Source: an uncultured Flavobacterium sp. (GTDB lineage: Bacteria > Bacteroidota > Bacteroidia > Flavobacteriales > Flavobacteriaceae). From it: 64,000 bases of DNA. Location of the stretch: NCBI GenBank assembly GCA_934636265.1, contig CAKUAD010000008.1, positions 1-64,000 on the forward strand, given 5' to 3'. Under the pieces are notes generated by a model that saw only the letters and a list, made by a program, of their open reading frames with translations, made no database searches and was not told the DNA's origin. Of this stretch, positions 45,086 through 56,086 are shown one piece after another. The number at the start of each line of letters is the position of its first letter. The first letter of the stretch is position 1. Both the position numbers and the translations under genes were made by a program.

Positions 45086-45448
45086 ATGAAAAAGAAAACG
45101 CTGGTGCTGGGCGCATCTGATAATCCGGCCCGATATTCCAACATGGCCATCAACCGTCTGGTGGGCGCCGGTCATCCGGTGGTAGCCGTCGGATTAAAGG
45201 AAGGCGAGGTGGCGGGAGTGCAAATTCAAAAAGGGATGCCTGGTTTTGACGATGTGGATACCCTCACGCTTTACCTCAATCCGCGCAATCAGGAGCAGTA
45301 TTACGACTACATCACATCACTTCACCCAAGGCGCGTCGTCTTTAATCCCGGAACCGAGAATCCCGAGCTTTTCAGGATTTTACGGGAAAAAGGTATTGAA
45401 GCCGAAGTGGCCTGTACGCTGGTTCTGCTGTCTACAGGTCAGTATTAA
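45086..45448 (+). CDS. CoA-binding domain protein
   Basis: 120 residues, a lone Rossmann-type CoA-binding domain (KTLVLGASDNPARYSNMAINRL, then VVFNPGTENPELFRIL). Similar stand-alone proteins are found in many bacteria with no settled function. Its stop codon overlaps the stop of the convergent symporter gene by 3-4 bases, so the two transcripts must collide or read antisense. Confidence 0.88.
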   Translation: MKKKTLVLGASDNPARYSNMAINRLVGAGHPVVAVGLKEGEVAGVQIQKGMPGFDDVDTLTLYLNPRNQEQYYDYITSLHPRRVVFNPGTENPELFRILREKGIEAEVACTLVLLSTGQY

Positions 45449-46935
45449 AAGTGCGTTTGCTTTTGCGTGGGTCGGCTGATGATCCAAAGGCCGATAAAGG
45501 TAAGGCCGCCGTTTACGATGATCAGTTCTTCGGCAAATTCATACGCTCCAAAAAGCTCTTTTGAATACAGGCTGATGACAAATGTAAGGGTAGGAGCGGC
45601 CAGGCATACCACCGGGACCCATCGGTCAACGACTGTCTTGCTCCTCACAAACAAACCAAAGGCATATAGTCCGAGGAGCGGCCCGTAGGTAAACGCGGCA
45701 ATCTTAAAAATCATGCTTACCACCGAGTCGCTGTTGAGCGCGTAAATCATCAGGATGACCACAAACATCAAAAGCGAAAATCCAATGTGGACGGCGTGAC
45801 GCGTCTTGACATCGCGCGGTGCGGCTTCACGTTTGTCCATCCCCAGAAAATCTACGCAAAATGAAGTGGTTAGCGCCGTCAGTGCCGAGTCGGTTGTGGC
45901 AAAAGTAGCTGCAGTGAGGCCCAGTAGGAATACGATGGCCGGAATCAGGGTCAGGTGGTTAAAGGCGATTTCCGGGAAAAGCAAATCTGTCCGTGTTTTC
46001 CCGTCGAGGGTTGGAACCTGGATTCCGTTTTGGCTGGCATAGAGGTACAGCATGGCGCCAACACCAAGGAACAAAAGGTTGATCACGACGAAAATTCCGG
46101 TAAACGTCAGCATGTTTTTTTGAGCTTCGCCGATGTTTTTACAGCTGAGGTTTTTTTGCATAAGGTCCTGATCCAGCCCTACCATCGCTATCGTTACAAA
46201 GATTCCGCCCAGGATTTGCTTGACAAAGAAGTTGCTTTTAAGCCAGTCTTCATAAAAGAAGATTTTGGAGTAATTGCTTTGTTTGACTGTTTCAAATGCA
46301 TCGGGTATGCTCAGGTTTAAGCTGTCGCAGATAAAAAACAGCGTAAAAATCACCGATGACACCAAAAATAAGGTCTGCAACGTATCGGTTATGATGATGG
46401 TTTTGAGTCCGCCGCGATAGGTGTAGGCAAAAATCAGCCCCAGCGAGAAAAGCACCGTGACCCAAAACGGAACGCCAAATGCGTCAAAAACGTAGCGCTG
46501 CAGCACCAATACAACCAGGTAAAGCCGCGCCGCCGATCCGATGGTACGGCTGATCAAAAATATCAGTGCCGCCGTTTTATAGGATACCGTCCCCAGACGT
46601 TGCTCGATATAGCCGTAGATCGACGTAAGGTTCATCCGGTAGTACAATGGGAGCAGCACCTTGGCGATGAGCAAGAAACCTATGGCATTGCCCAGTACAA
46701 ACTGAAAGTATTTAAACTGAACGTCAGGCGACCCAACCTGTCCGGGCACCGAGATAAACGTGACGCCCGACAGCGCCGTGCCGATCATCCCAAAGGCAAC
46801 CAGATACCATTTTGAATTTTTGTTGGCCTTGAAAAAGGCGTCGTTGCTGCTGTCTTTTTTGCTGACCACATTTGCGATAAAAATCAAAACGCCAAAATAA
46901 ACGGCGATCAGGATGAGGATGGTGGTTGGAGTCAT
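45445..46935 (-). CDS. Sodium:solute symporter
   Basis: 496 residues, SSF family, with about 13 hydrophobic segments. I chose the start at MTPTTILILIAVYFGVLIF; the frame is open further upstream to 47007, but those 24 codons fall in the 82-bp intergenic repeat and give no plausible sequence. Typical features are GLVAFGMIGTALSGVTFISVPG-like text near residue 45 and the TYRGGLKTIIITDTLQ loop. The transported solute (proline, sialic acid, sugar or other) cannot be told. The family acts in the inner membrane. Confidence 0.92.
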   Translation of the reverse strand: MTPTTILILIAVYFGVLIFIANVVSKKDSSNDAFFKANKNSKWYLVAFGMIGTALSGVTFISVPGQVGSPDVQFKYFQFVLGNAIGFLLIAKVLLPLYYRMNLTSIYGYIEQRLGTVSYKTAALIFLISRTIGSAARLYLVVLVLQRYVFDAFGVPFWVTVLFSLGLIFAYTYRGGLKTIIITDTLQTLFLVSSVIFTLFFICDSLNLSIPDAFETVKQSNYSKIFFYEDWLKSNFFVKQILGGIFVTIAMVGLDQDLMQKNLSCKNIGEAQKNMLTFTGIFVVINLLFLGVGAMLYLYASQNGIQVPTLDGKTRTDLLFPEIAFNHLTLIPAIVFLLGLTAATFATTDSALTALTTSFCVDFLGMDKREAAPRDVKTRHAVHIGFSLLMFVVILMIYALNSDSVVSMIFKIAAFTYGPLLGLYAFGLFVRSKTVVDRWVPVVCLAAPTLTFVISLYSKELFGAYEFAEELIIVNGGLTFIGLWIISRPTQKQTHF

Positions 46936-46980
46936 GGACGCAAGATACGAAAATGGGTACATGACAGGGCAAATGACAAA

Positions 46981-47062
46981 TGACAATTGACAATGAACGA
47001 TTAACAATTAATAATGACCAGTCATATTCATCCGGCAACAGGAATTTTCTGTCAACCGTAAA
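46981..47062. repeat. 82-bp perfect direct repeat, copy 1
   Basis: From TGACAATTGACAATGAACGA to GTCAACCGTAAA; identical to 47255-47336. Same orientation, 274 bp apart. Confidence 0.92.
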
Positions 47063-47066
47063 TCTA

Positions 47067-47220
47067 TCTGAAACTTTAAGAATTTTGGCAGAAAAACTGT
47101 ATCGCGGTTTCGGATTTTTTTTGTGGGAATAAATCTCATTACCCCCTCCCCATTCCAGGGACAACCTACAAAATTTTTCGATTGGTTGTATTGCAGAAAA
47201 TCTTCCTAAAATGTTAAGGT
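47067..47220. repeat. Diverged copy of the 262-bp repeat core
   Basis: It shares TCTGAAACTTTAAGAATTTT exactly with 42465 onward, then more loosely CTGTAT, the C-rich TACCCCCTCCCCATTCC stretch, ACAACCTACAAAA and a final TGTTAAGG. About 65-70% identity by eye over ~154 bp; no reading frame. Confidence 0.7.
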
Positions 47221-47254
47221 TAGGGTGTAAGGTAGGACGAGGGCAAATGACAAT

Positions 47255-47336
47255 TGACAATTGACAATGAACGATTAACAATTAATAATGACCAGTCATA
47301 TTCATCCGGCAACAGGAATTTTCTGTCAACCGTAAA
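47255..47336. repeat. 82-bp perfect direct repeat, copy 2
   Basis: Identical to 46981-47062. Together with the enclosed core it makes a partial tandem duplication with period 274 bp, close to the 262-bp period of the array near 42.4 kb. Confidence 0.92.
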
Positions 47337-47436
47337 CTGTTCAACCGTAAACCGTAAACTTTGTTACCTGTCAATTGGTCATGAGGCTTTGGCTTTTAAC
47401 CCTGCTTCGCCCATCCCATTTTCCTACATTTGCAAC

Positions 47437-48057
47437 ATGGAATTTTCATCAAAAACTCTGGAGCGGGCTGTCAATGAGATGTCGCGGTTGCCGGGCATCG
47501 GGCGGCGTACGGCGTTAAGGCTTGTTTTGCACCTGTTGCGTCAACCGGCTGATCAGGCGCTGCACCTGGCCGAATCGCTCACGGCGCTGCGAAGCGAAGT
47601 CTGCTTTTGCGAAAAATGCCACAACATTTCCGACACGCAAATCTGCAGTATTTGCAGCAATCCGGCGCGCGATCAGTCACTGGTATGTGTGGTCGAGGAC
47701 ATTCGCGATGTGATGGCGATTGAAAACACCGGACAATACCGCGGCGTGTATCATGTACTGGGCGGAAAAATATCTCCGGTGGATGGCATCGGACCCGGAC
47801 AAATCAACGTTTCGACGCTGATTGACAAGGTAAACCACGGAGAGGTTCGCGAACTTATTTTTGCGCTTTCGCCCACTATGGAAGGCGACACCACCAATTT
47901 TTATATCTACCGACAAATACGTGCGGCGGGCATTGTCACATCGGCCATTGCGCGCGGGATATCCGTTGGCGACGAACTGGAATTTGCCGATGAGGTAACC
48001 CTGGGCCGGAGTATTGTTCACCGCGTTCCGTTTGAAGATTCGTTAAAAAACAAATAA
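47437..48057 (+). CDS. recR: Recombination protein RecR
   Basis: RecFOR pathway protein that helps load RecA on gapped DNA. 206 residues from [12 protein letters not shown]; the frame stays open upstream to 47254, but only through repeat sequence. Helix-hairpin-helix ([20 protein letters not shown]), four-cysteine zinc finger ([19 protein letters not shown]) and Toprim domain ([19 protein letters not shown]) are all present and complete. Next comes the polysaccharide operon with its own promoter. Confidence 0.97.
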   Translation: MEFSSKTLERAVNEMSRLPGIGRRTALRLVLHLLRQPADQALHLAESLTALRSEVCFCEKCHNISDTQICSICSNPARDQSLVCVVEDIRDVMAIENTGQYRGVYHVLGGKISPVDGIGPGQINVSTLIDKVNHGEVRELIFALSPTMEGDTTNFYIYRQIRAAGIVTSAIARGISVGDELEFADEVTLGRSIVHRVPFEDSLKNK

Positions 48058-48067
48058 TGCCGCTTTT

Positions 48068-48097
48068 TTTGTTTTTACCGATGAAAAACTATCTTTG
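48068..48097 (+). promoter_or_regulatory. Promoter of the polysaccharide operon
   Basis: TTTG (48068-48071), an 18-base spacer and TATCTTTG (48090-48097) match the Bacteroidota consensus. Transcription would start near 48103, about 14 bases before the ATG at 48117. The best-matching promoter in the window. Confidence 0.75.
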
Positions 48098-48116
48098 TTT
48101 GCTAAACAAATTCTTC

Positions 48117-48908
48117 ATGAACAAGGCGTTCATCCTTGCCCTGATAGCCGGGATTTTATTCACTTCATGCGTGCCAACCCGCAATCTGGTTTATCTGCAG
48201 GACAAAGACGGCAGCTTGGAAGGACAGGCCATCAACCCGATTGCATCAAAGCCGTATCGCCTGCAAACCAACGATATCATCAGCATTAATATCAAGGCTA
48301 TCGATCAGGAATTGGTTGAGATGTTTGCCTCTAACGCACGGCAACTTCAAACGGGCATGCAAAGTGAAGAGAGTTTGTATTTTACGGGATACACCGTCGA
48401 TGATCACGGAAACATCCGAATCCCGGTTTTGGGCGAAGTGAACGTACTGGGCTATACGCTTGAGGAAGTCCGTGAAAAGATCCAGAAAAGCCTGCTTGAC
48501 GAGTACTTTAAGGAAGAAGCGTTTCTTTACATTACCGTCAAACTAGCCGGCTTTCGTTTTACGGTTAACGGAGAAGTAAAAGGTCCGGGCCAAAAAGTGC
48601 TGATGCAGGAAAAAGTGAACATCATGGAGGCTATTGCCAATTCCGGTGACATCACCATGGTGGGAGATCGCAAAAACGTTGTTGTCATTCGCCAGTATCC
48701 GCAGGGAACGGAAGTTCATACCATCGACCTGACCGACCGCAACGCCATGAAATCGCCATATTATTATTTGCAGCCCAACGATTATATTTACGTAAAACCC
48801 CTGCCGCAAAAATCTTGGGGAACCGGCGAAACGGGAATCCAGTCCTTGTCAACCATTATTACGGTACTCAGTCTCGTGACCTCCATACTTGTTTTTGCAA
48901 GCCGCTGA
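48117..48908 (+). CDS. Polysaccharide export lipoprotein (Wza-like)
   Basis: 263 residues. I place the start at MNKAFILALIAGILFTSC, a lipoprotein signal with the lipobox cysteine at about residue 18; an upstream in-frame start at 48057 adds 20 residues and overlaps the promoter. The export (PES) domain (YRLQTNDIISINIKAID) is followed by an SLBB region (FRFTVNGEVKGPGQKVLMQEKVNIMEAI) and a short hydrophobic C-terminal segment. It should form or assist the outer-membrane export channel and work with the tyrosine kinase encoded 2 bases downstream. Confidence 0.92.
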   Translation: MNKAFILALIAGILFTSCVPTRNLVYLQDKDGSLEGQAINPIASKPYRLQTNDIISINIKAIDQELVEMFASNARQLQTGMQSEESLYFTGYTVDDHGNIRIPVLGEVNVLGYTLEEVREKIQKSLLDEYFKEEAFLYITVKLAGFRFTVNGEVKGPGQKVLMQEKVNIMEAIANSGDITMVGDRKNVVVIRQYPQGTEVHTIDLTDRNAMKSPYYYLQPNDYIYVKPLPQKSWGTGETGIQSLSTIITVLSLVTSILVFASR

Positions 48909-48910
48909 TT

Positions 48911-51385
48911 ATGTTAGACTCAAAAGATTTTTCGTTTCTCGAAACCCAAAACAACTTTGATTTCAAAGGGTTTCTGATTAAAATTGCCAGTTACTGGAAG
49001 TGGTTCCTGGCGAGTCTGGTCATTTCCTTTACCATTGCCCATCAGGTAAACATCCGGAAGGAAAAAATTTACCAGATGGAAACAACCATCGCCATCAAAG
49101 AGCAAAACAATCCTTGGTCTACCAGCAACACCAACCTGGTTTTTAACTGGGGTGGAACCTCAGACCAAGTCCAGAATATTTCCTCGACCATAAAATCGCG
49201 TTCGCATAACGAAAAAGTGGTAGACCGACTGGATTATTATATCGATTACCTTCAGGATTACGAATATTATACGCGCGACGTTTACGGCGAAGTTCCTTTT
49301 AAGGTTGTGGTTGATTCATCCAGGCCAAATATGATCAACCACCGGATCCGCATCAAGTTCCTATCGCCCACGGAGTATGAAGTTCAAGCAGAGTTTCCAA
49401 TAGGAAGCCTTAAATGCATGCGCTATGCCGATAGCGGACTGGATTATGTTCAGGTTGGACAGGAAAACTTTACCCGTCGATATAAAGTGGGAGAGTTCAC
49501 CAACGTCCCATTCCTTAATTTCAAGCTCGAGATTGTAGGCACTCCCGGCGATTATACCAAGTCAGAATATTATATCAGGTTTCGCGATTTTAACGAAGCC
49601 GTGTCCCGATACCGATCGATCCGCACTGATATCAGCGACAAATCGCCATCAATCATCCGACTGTCGCTCGAGGGAACCAACAAGGCCCGCATGGTGGATT
49701 ACCTGAATGCCACGGTAGCTACGCTTATCCAGTCACAGCTTGACCGCAAAAACCAGTTTGCCAACAATACCATCAGGTTTATCGACAGCACGCTCAACGC
49801 CATGGGCGACCAGATCAAAATGTCGGAAAAGGAACTTCAGGATTTTTCATCGCGCAAAAACGTCATTGCCCTTACCGGCGGCGGGGGCGAACTCTCTACC
49901 CGTCTCTCGTCGCTTGATATCGAAAAAGACAACATTGCCCGTAAGATTGCCTACCTTAACAACCTGCGCAATTACCTTACGAGCAGTACTGATTTTTCTA
50001 AACTTCCCGCGCCTGCCGTTGGCGGAATCGAGGATCCCAACATAGTCTCGAACGTGGCTAAGATTGTCGAAAAATCGGTTGAGCGTTCCCAAAAAGCTTA
50101 TACCAATAAGAGTGACCTGATGTTCCGTCATTTTGACAAGGACATACAGGCGCTTAAACTGGTTTTGCTGGAAAACATCAATACTGCGGCCACCGGACTT
50201 AATTATGACATGAACCTGGTAAACCGCAACATTGCCGAGGTCGAGAGTAAAATCAGTTTGCTGCCGCGCGACCAGCAGGAATATTATAAAATCAAGCGCA
50301 AGTACGACCTGAACGAGAACGTGCTTATCGCGATGCAGGAAAAGCTCAAGCAAGCCCAAATTCTCAGAGCGTCAAATATTTCAGATATTCAATTTATCGA
50401 TCCCGCAAAAGACATTGGTGAATCGGCCGGTTTGATTGGTCCCAACACAAGCGTCAACTACATTATGGCGTTTTTCCTGGGATTGCTCATCCCGTTGATT
50501 ATCGTCTTTGGAATTTTCTTTGTCGAGAATGCCATCCTCAACATCGAAGACATCGTCAAACTGACCAAAGTCCCGATCATCGGCGTTGTCGGACTCAAGC
50601 ACACCTCGTCAAACCTTTCCGTATTTGAACGACCAAAATCAGCTTTGGCCGAATCATTCCGGGCGATACGTTCGTCGCTTCAGTTCCTCTACAAAAAGAA
50701 CGACAGGCCGGGCGCCAAAACCCTGATGCTTACCTCGTCGATCAGCGGTGAGGGCAAGACTTTCTGTTCAATCAACATCGCGACGGTTTTTGCGATGAGC
50801 GAGAAAAAGGTAGTCATCGTGGGCTTTGACCTCAGGAAACCCAAGATTTTTGACGACTTTAACGTGCGTCGCGACATTGGCGTGGTCAACTACCTCATTG
50901 GCCAAAAAACGCTCGATGAAGTGATTCAGCCTACGCATGTGCCGTACCTCGACGTGGTGGCTTCCGGACCAATCCCGCCCAACCCGTCAGAGTTGATCAT
51001 CAGCGATGCCACGCGCGAAATGATGGACGAACTCCGCAAGCGATACGACTACATCATTGTCGATACATCGCCGGTGGGCTTGGTGTCAGACGCCATCGAA
51101 CTCTCGCAGTACGCCGATCTTACGCTGTATGTCATGCGTCAGAACTACACCAAGAAAGAAATGATTACGCTGATGAACAACCGATACAAGCGCGGCGAAC
51201 TCAGCAACGTCAGCATTGTCTTTAACGGTTATCAAAACAAAGCCAAGTACGGATCGGGCTACGGTTACGGCTACGGCTACAGCTACGGTTATGGCTACGG
51301 AACCTACGGTCACGGCTACCACGACGACAATCCGCCGAGAAATATTTTTGAAAAACTGTACCGAAAATTCAGGCGTAAATCATGA
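48911..51385 (+). CDS. Wzc-type tyrosine autokinase / chain-length regulator
   Basis: 824 residues from [13 protein letters not shown]. Two membrane helices (about 31-47 and 515-538) flank a large periplasmic Wzz-like region with coiled coil. The cytoplasmic BY-kinase has Walker [11 protein letters not shown] (about 610), Walker A' [11 protein letters not shown] and Walker [11 protein letters not shown]. The tail at about 782-803 is a run of Tyr-Gly pairs with ten or more tyrosines, the expected autophosphorylation cluster. The first acidic position of Walker A' is glycine here. The kinase should control polymerisation and export in the inner membrane. It overlaps the next gene by 4 bases. 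Confidence 0.94.
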   Translation: MLDSKDFSFLETQNNFDFKGFLIKIASYWKWFLASLVISFTIAHQVNIRKEKIYQMETTIAIKEQNNPWSTSNTNLVFNWGGTSDQVQNISSTIKSRSHNEKVVDRLDYYIDYLQDYEYYTRDVYGEVPFKVVVDSSRPNMINHRIRIKFLSPTEYEVQAEFPIGSLKCMRYADSGLDYVQVGQENFTRRYKVGEFTNVPFLNFKLEIVGTPGDYTKSEYYIRFRDFNEAVSRYRSIRTDISDKSPSIIRLSLEGTNKARMVDYLNATVATLIQSQLDRKNQFANNTIRFIDSTLNAMGDQIKMSEKELQDFSSRKNVIALTGGGGELSTRLSSLDIEKDNIARKIAYLNNLRNYLTSSTDFSKLPAPAVGGIEDPNIVSNVAKIVEKSVERSQKAYTNKSDLMFRHFDKDIQALKLVLLENINTAATGLNYDMNLVNRNIAEVESKISLLPRDQQEYYKIKRKYDLNENVLIAMQEKLKQAQILRASNISDIQFIDPAKDIGESAGLIGPNTSVNYIMAFFLGLLIPLIIVFGIFFVENAILNIEDIVKLTKVPIIGVVGLKHTSSNLSVFERPKSALAESFRAIRSSLQFLYKKNDRPGAKTLMLTSSISGEGKTFCSINIATVFAMSEKKVVIVGFDLRKPKIFDDFNVRRDIGVVNYLIGQKTLDEVIQPTHVPYLDVVASGPIPPNPSELIISDATREMMDELRKRYDYIIVDTSPVGLVSDAIELSQYADLTLYVMRQNYTKKEMITLMNNRYKRGELSNVSIVFNGYQNKAKYGSGYGYGYGYSYGYGYGTYGHGYHDDNPPRNIFEKLYRKFRRKS

Positions 51386-52353
51386 CAAAAAGCATCCTCA
51401 TAACAGGTGGCGCCGGTTTTATCGGGTCAAATCTTTGCGATCATTTCCTGCAAAAGGGGTATCGGGTAACCTGTCTGGACAATTTTGCCACAGGCCACAA
51501 GCACAACCTTGCCGAGGCGCAATCGCATGAAAATTTCACGCTGATCGAGGGCGATATCCGCGAGATGCAAACTTGCCGCGATGCCGTTCAGGGCATAGAC
51601 TACGTGCTGCATCAGGCGGCGCTCGGATCAGTCCCCAGGTCTTTGCACGATCCTCAAACCAGCAATGAAGTCAACGTTTCGGGGTTTTTGAACATGCTTG
51701 TCGCAGCCCGCGATGCCGGCGTCAAACGCTTTGTTTATGCGGCCAGCTCATCAACCTACGGCGACTCGAAATCGCTCCCAAAGGTTGAGGATGTCATCGG
51801 CAAACCCCTGTCGCCCTACGCCATTACCAAGTATGTCAATGAGCTTTACGCCGATGTATTTTCGCGCGCGTACGGCATGGAGTGTATCGGGTTGCGCTAT
51901 TTTAACGTGTTTGGCCGCCGACAGGATCCAAACGGAGCGTATGCCGCCGTCATCCCAAAGTTTACCATGCAACTGATGAAAGGCGAGAGCCCGGTGATCA
52001 ATGGCGACGGCGAATATTCCCGCGATTTTACCTATATCGACAATGTCATCCAGATGAATGAACTGGCAATGCTCACCCAAAATCCTGAAGCCGTCAACAC
52101 GGTTTACAACACGGCTTTTGGCGAGCGGACCACGCTTAACGATTTGGTGCGACATCTCAAGAAATACCTCTCGGCCCACCAGCCGTCGATAGCCCAAATT
52201 CCCGTCATTCACGGGCCAAACCGCGCCGGCGATGTACCGCATTCACTGGCCAGCATCGACAGGGCAAAGACGCTTTTGGGCTATCAGCCGGCGTTTTCAT
52301 TTGAGGAAGGACTGCGCCATGCCGTGGATTGGTATTGGTCGCATCTTAAGTAG
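51382..52353 (+). CDS. UDP-N-acetylglucosamine 4-epimerase (WbpP/TviC-like)
   Basis: 323-residue extended SDR. NAD motif [10 protein letters not shown], active-site tyrosine and lysine in [22 protein letters not shown], and the WbpP-type text [15 protein letters not shown] and [21 protein letters not shown]. It should interconvert UDP-GlcNAc and UDP-GalNAc (or the uronic forms), feeding the nucleotide-sugar dehydrogenase two genes downstream. ATGA overlap with the kinase gene. Confidence 0.87.
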   Translation: MTKSILITGGAGFIGSNLCDHFLQKGYRVTCLDNFATGHKHNLAEAQSHENFTLIEGDIREMQTCRDAVQGIDYVLHQAALGSVPRSLHDPQTSNEVNVSGFLNMLVAARDAGVKRFVYAASSSTYGDSKSLPKVEDVIGKPLSPYAITKYVNELYADVFSRAYGMECIGLRYFNVFGRRQDPNGAYAAVIPKFTMQLMKGESPVINGDGEYSRDFTYIDNVIQMNELAMLTQNPEAVNTVYNTAFGERTTLNDLVRHLKKYLSAHQPSIAQIPVIHGPNRAGDVPHSLASIDRAKTLLGYQPAFSFEEGLRHAVDWYWSHLK

Positions 52354-52365
52354 TTACTATATTTG
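52334..52365 (+). promoter_or_regulatory. Possible internal promoter before the UDP-glucose dehydrogenase gene
   Basis: ATTG (52334-52337), a 20-base spacer and TATATTTG (52358-52365), 15 bases before the ATG at 52381. This is one of the few gaps in the operon (27 bases), so a second start point is plausible. Confidence 0.5.
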
Positions 52366-52380
52366 CAACAAACAACTTTC

Positions 52381-53772
52381 ATGAACAAAACCAGGATTTG
52401 CTGCATAGGCGCCGGATACGTTGGCGGACCCACCATGGCAGTGATCGCACAAAAATGTCCCGACATCGAGGTGACCGTGGTCGACCTTAACCAGTCGCGG
52501 ATTGACCGTTGGAACCATCCCGATCCTACCAAAATTCCCATATACGAGCCCGGACTCTCAAACATTGTAGCCGAAACCCGCAACAAAAACCTGTTTTTTT
52601 CCACCGATGTTGACGGCGCGATTGATAAAGCCGACATCATCTTCATATCGGTCAACACACCTACCAAGACTTATGGTTCCGGAAAGGGCATGGCCGCCGA
52701 CCTTAAATACATCGAGCTTTGCGCCCGCCAGATTGCCCGCGTGGCGAAAAATGATAAGATAGTCGTTGAAAAATCGACGCTGCCCGTGCGCACGGCCGAA
52801 GCCATCAAAAGCATTCTGGACCACACCGGCAATGGCGTTCAGTTCCAGATTTTGTCAAATCCGGAGTTTCTGGCCGAGGGAACTGCCATACAGGATCTTT
52901 TGAATCCTGACCGCGTACTCATTGGCGGCGACCCAACTCCGGCCGGAGAGCGCGCCATACAAACGCTGGTGGATATTTACGCCAACTGGGTTCCGGTTGA
53001 CCGGATCCTGACCACCAATGTCTGGTCATCCGAACTTTCAAAACTTACCGCCAACGCCTTTTTGGCCCAACGCGTTTCCTCGATCAATGCCATATCGGAA
53101 CTTTGTGAAAAGACCGGAGCCAACGTCAACGAGGTAGCGCGCGCCATTGGGATGGACAGCCGGATAGGGGCCAAGTTCCTCAAGGCATCGGTTGGATTTG
53201 GAGGCAGTTGTTTTCAAAAGGACATCCTGAACCTGGTGTACATTGCCAAGTCATTCGGCTTGCATGAAGTGGCTGATTACTGGGAACAGGTCATCATCAT
53301 GAACGACCACCAGAAAAAGCGTTTTGCGCGTAAAATTGTCCAGACGCTCTACAACACCGTGGCCGATAAGAAAATCGCTTTCCTGGGTTGGGCGTTTAAA
53401 AAAGATACCAATGATACGCGCGAGTCGGCAGCAATTTACGTGGCCGATGACCTGATCAACGAACAGGCGAGCATTGCCGTTTACGATCCAAAAGTGACAC
53501 AGGAACGCATGTTGGCTGATCTGGATTATTTGCAGACAAGACCACAACAGGCCAATGCCGGCGCGCTTAATGGCTGTGCCGATGCTTATCAAGCCTGCAA
53601 TGGTGCGCATGCCATCGCCATCCTGACGGAATGGGACGAGTTCCGCGATCTGGACTGGCAAAAAATATATGACCATATGCAAAAACCAGCCTTTGTTTTT
53701 GACGGCCGCAACCTGTTGGACGCCAATAAGATGGCCAATCTTGGTTTTGTGTATCAATCCATCGGATCATGA
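52381..53772 (+). CDS. UDP-glucose 6-dehydrogenase, long (eukaryote-like) type
   Basis: 463 residues from [24 protein letters not shown]-binding Rossmann motif, [38 protein letters not shown] and the catalytic cysteine in [18 protein letters not shown]. Length and the extra C-terminal segment fit the UGDH type found in animals and many Bacteroidota rather than the ~390-residue Ugd. It makes UDP-glucuronate for polymer synthesis. The stop overlaps the next start by 4 bases. Confidence 0.93.
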   Translation: MNKTRICCIGAGYVGGPTMAVIAQKCPDIEVTVVDLNQSRIDRWNHPDPTKIPIYEPGLSNIVAETRNKNLFFSTDVDGAIDKADIIFISVNTPTKTYGSGKGMAADLKYIELCARQIARVAKNDKIVVEKSTLPVRTAEAIKSILDHTGNGVQFQILSNPEFLAEGTAIQDLLNPDRVLIGGDPTPAGERAIQTLVDIYANWVPVDRILTTNVWSSELSKLTANAFLAQRVSSINAISELCEKTGANVNEVARAIGMDSRIGAKFLKASVGFGGSCFQKDILNLVYIAKSFGLHEVADYWEQVIIMNDHQKKRFARKIVQTLYNTVADKKIAFLGWAFKKDTNDTRESAAIYVADDLINEQASIAVYDPKVTQERMLADLDYLQTRPQQANAGALNGCADAYQACNGAHAIAILTEWDEFRDLDWQKIYDHMQKPAFVFDGRNLLDANKMANLGFVYQSIGS

Positions 53773-55043
53773 ATGAAAAAATAGCCGTAATAGGTTTGGG
53801 ATATGTGGGTTTGCCGCTTGCCCGATTGTTTGCAACCCAATTTCACGTGGTTGGTTTTGACATCAACCGCAGCCGTATCAATCAGCTCAATGCCGGAACC
53901 GACCTCACGCTGGAAGTGGACGACCAAACACTCAAAGCCGTGCTTAACGACGATCCAAACCGCGAAAAAGGGCTGTTTTGTTCGGCCGATCTGCAAGACA
54001 TCGCCCACTGCAACTACTACATTGTAACGGTTCCCACTCCGGTTGACAAAAATAACCGACCTGATTTGACGCCTTTGTACAAGGCCAGTGAAACGGTAGG
54101 AAAAGTTTTAAAAAAGGGCGACATCGTCATTTATGAATCAACGGTTTATCCGGGGGTGACCGAGGACGAATGCGTGCCCGTTTTGGAACGCATCAGCGGG
54201 CTGACTTTTAACGTCGACTTTTTTGCGGGTTATTCGCCGGAGCGCATTAACCCTGGCGACAAGGAGCACACCGTCGAGAAAATCCTAAAGGTGACTGCCG
54301 GTTCAACGCCCCGGGTTGGTCAAAAGGTTGACGCCTTGTACAAACGCGTGATCACGGCCGGAACGCATTTGGCGCCCAGCATCAAAGTGGCCGAGGCTGC
54401 CAAGGTGATCGAGAATTCGCAGCGCGACATCAACATCGCCTTTGTCAACGAGCTGGCTAAAATCTTTAACATACTGGAAATTGATACCCATGCCGTTCTG
54501 GAAGCTGCGGGCACCAAGTGGAACTTTCTCAAATTTAAACCGGGATTGGTGGGCGGACACTGCATTGGCGTAGATCCGTATTACTTGGCGCAAAAAGCCC
54601 AGGAAGCCGGCTATCACCCGGAAATCATTTTGGCCGGACGCCGACTCAACGATTCGATGGGCGAGTATGTGGCGTCGCAGGTGGTCAAGCTAATGATCCG
54701 CAAGAACATCAAAGTAAACGGATCAAATATTTTGCTTTTGGGCTTTACCTTTAAGGAAAATTGCCCGGATGTCCGCAACACGCGGATTGTCGATGTGGTG
54801 CGCGCGCTCAGGGAATACCAAACGCAAGTTACAATTTACGATCCGTGGGCCAATCCGCAGGAAGTAGCCCATGAATATGGACTGACCACCGTTAACGAGC
54901 TGCCGGCTCAAACATTTGACGCCGTCATTTTGGGTGTGGCGCACAAGGAATTCATGTATATGGACATCGATGGCTTGCGCAAGCCTGTATCGGTGCTTTA
55001 CGATGTAAAAGGCGTGTTGAAAAACGCCGACGGAACGCTATGA
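53769..55043 (+). CDS. Nucleotide-sugar dehydrogenase (UDP-GalNAc/GlcNAc dehydrogenase type)
   Basis: 424 residues, WbpO/TviB-like. [55 protein letters not shown] (the version with PGD rather than EG text) and the catalytic cysteine in [19 protein letters not shown]. With the WbpP-like epimerase upstream this predicts UDP-N-acetylgalactosaminuronic acid. Overlaps both neighbours by 4 bases. Confidence 0.9.
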   Translation: MNEKIAVIGLGYVGLPLARLFATQFHVVGFDINRSRINQLNAGTDLTLEVDDQTLKAVLNDDPNREKGLFCSADLQDIAHCNYYIVTVPTPVDKNNRPDLTPLYKASETVGKVLKKGDIVIYESTVYPGVTEDECVPVLERISGLTFNVDFFAGYSPERINPGDKEHTVEKILKVTAGSTPRVGQKVDALYKRVITAGTHLAPSIKVAEAAKVIENSQRDINIAFVNELAKIFNILEIDTHAVLEAAGTKWNFLKFKPGLVGGHCIGVDPYYLAQKAQEAGYHPEIILAGRRLNDSMGEYVASQVVKLMIRKNIKVNGSNILLLGFTFKENCPDVRNTRIVDVVRALREYQTQVTIYDPWANPQEVAHEYGLTTVNELPAQTFDAVILGVAHKEFMYMDIDGLRKPVSVLYDVKGVLKNADGTL

Positions 55044-56086
55044 AAACAATACTCATTACCGGCGGGGCCGGATTTATAGGGTCGCATGTGGTGCGGCGGT
55101 TTGTCAATAATTATCCGGATTACAAAATCGTCAACCTGGATTTGCTGACGTATGCCGGCAACCTGGAAAATATCTCCGACATTGAAAACCAACCCAATTA
55201 TACGTTTGTAAAAGGCGACATCACGCAGGAGGATTTTATCCGCGGGCTTTTTGAAAAGTACCGTTTTGACGGCGTAATCCACCTGGCGGCCGAGTCGCAT
55301 GTTGACCGTTCGATCACTGATCCGCTGGCGTTTGTCAGGACCAATGTCTTTGGAACGATGGTGCTGCTCAATGCTGCCCGCGATTTTTGGAAGGACAATC
55401 ACTCCGGCAAGCGTTTTTACCACGTGTCAACCGACGAGGTTTACGGTTCGTTGGGTGCCGACGGACTTTTTACTGAAACGACACCCTACGATCCAAACTC
55501 ACCCTATTCAGCATCAAAGGCAAGTTCTGATCACTTTGTGCGCGCTTACGGCGAAACCTACGGGCTGCCTTATGTAATTACGAACTGCTCCAACAATTAC
55601 GGCCCGAATCACTTTCCTGAAAAGCTGATTCCGCTGTTTATCAACAACATCATCAACAACAAGCCGCTTCCGGTTTACGGCGACGGCAAATACACCCGCG
55701 ACTGGCTTTATGTCGAGGATCACGCGCGTGCCATCGACCTGGTTTTTCACCAGGGTAAAAATCGCGAAACCTACAACATTGGCGGCTTTAACGAATGGCA
55801 GAACATTGACCTGGTCAAGCTGCTGTGCGGGGTGATGGATGCAAAACTCAACCGTGAAAAAGGTACGTCGGAACAGTTGATTACCTATGTTAAAGACCGT
55901 CCGGGACACGATTTGCGCTATGCGATCGACGCATCTAAAATTAACCGCGAACTGGGTTGGGAGCCGTCGGTTACCTTTGAACAAGGCCTTGAAAAAACCG
56001 TCAGTTGGTACCTGGCCAATCCGGGTTGGCTGGAGCGGGTGACCTCGGGAGCTTATCAGGAATACTACGAAAAACAATACAAATGA
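55040..56086 (+). CDS. rfbB: dTDP-glucose 4,6-dehydratase
   Basis: 348 residues. [54 protein letters not shown] (active-site Tyr and Lys) and [18 protein letters not shown] are the RfbB/RmlB signature. The product is dTDP-4-keto-6-deoxyglucose. The classical rmlA, rmlC and rmlD partners are not in the window; a 2,3-dehydratase at the far end suggests another deoxysugar branch. Confidence 0.95.
   Translation: MKTILITGGAGFIGSHVVRRFVNNYPDYKIVNLDLLTYAGNLENISDIENQPNYTFVKGDITQEDFIRGLFEKYRFDGVIHLAAESHVDRSITDPLAFVRTNVFGTMVLLNAARDFWKDNHSGKRFYHVSTDEVYGSLGADGLFTETTPYDPNSPYSASKASSDHFVRAYGETYGLPYVITNCSNNYGPNHFPEKLIPLFINNIINNKPLPVYGDGKYTRDWLYVEDHARAIDLVFHQGKNRETYNIGGFNEWQNIDLVKLLCGVMDAKLNREKGTSEQLITYVKDRPGHDLRYAIDASKINRELGWEPSVTFEQGLEKTVSWYLANPGWLERVTSGAYQEYYEKQYK

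Larger units (their letters stand above)
46936..47436. other. Intergenic stretch, 501 bp, repeat-rich
   Basis: Divergent gap between the symporter and recR. It holds two identical 82-bp direct repeats around a diverged copy of the 262-bp repeat core, then more simple text (AACCGTAAACTG phrases). TACATTTG at 47425-47432 matches a -7 box but is only 4 bases from the recR ATG. No gene seen. Confidence 0.7.

Noticed and set aside
45445-45448. The overlap of stop codons between the CoA-binding protein and the symporter as a frameshift sign
   Set aside because: Both proteins are full length; this is simply a compact convergent arrangement.
46936-47007. 24-codon N-terminal extension of the symporter
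   Set aside because: It lies in intergenic repeat sequence and precedes a perfectly good first membrane helix starting at the ATG at 46935.
47425-47432. TACATTTG as a recR promoter
   Set aside because: It matches TAnnTTTG, but lies 4 bases from the ATG and has no TTTG 18-21 bases upstream; it would require a leaderless mRNA.
47254-47436. N-terminal extension of RecR by 61 codons
   Set aside because: The extra codons fall in the 82-bp repeat and simple intergenic text. The start at 47437 gives the standard RecR length and N-terminus.
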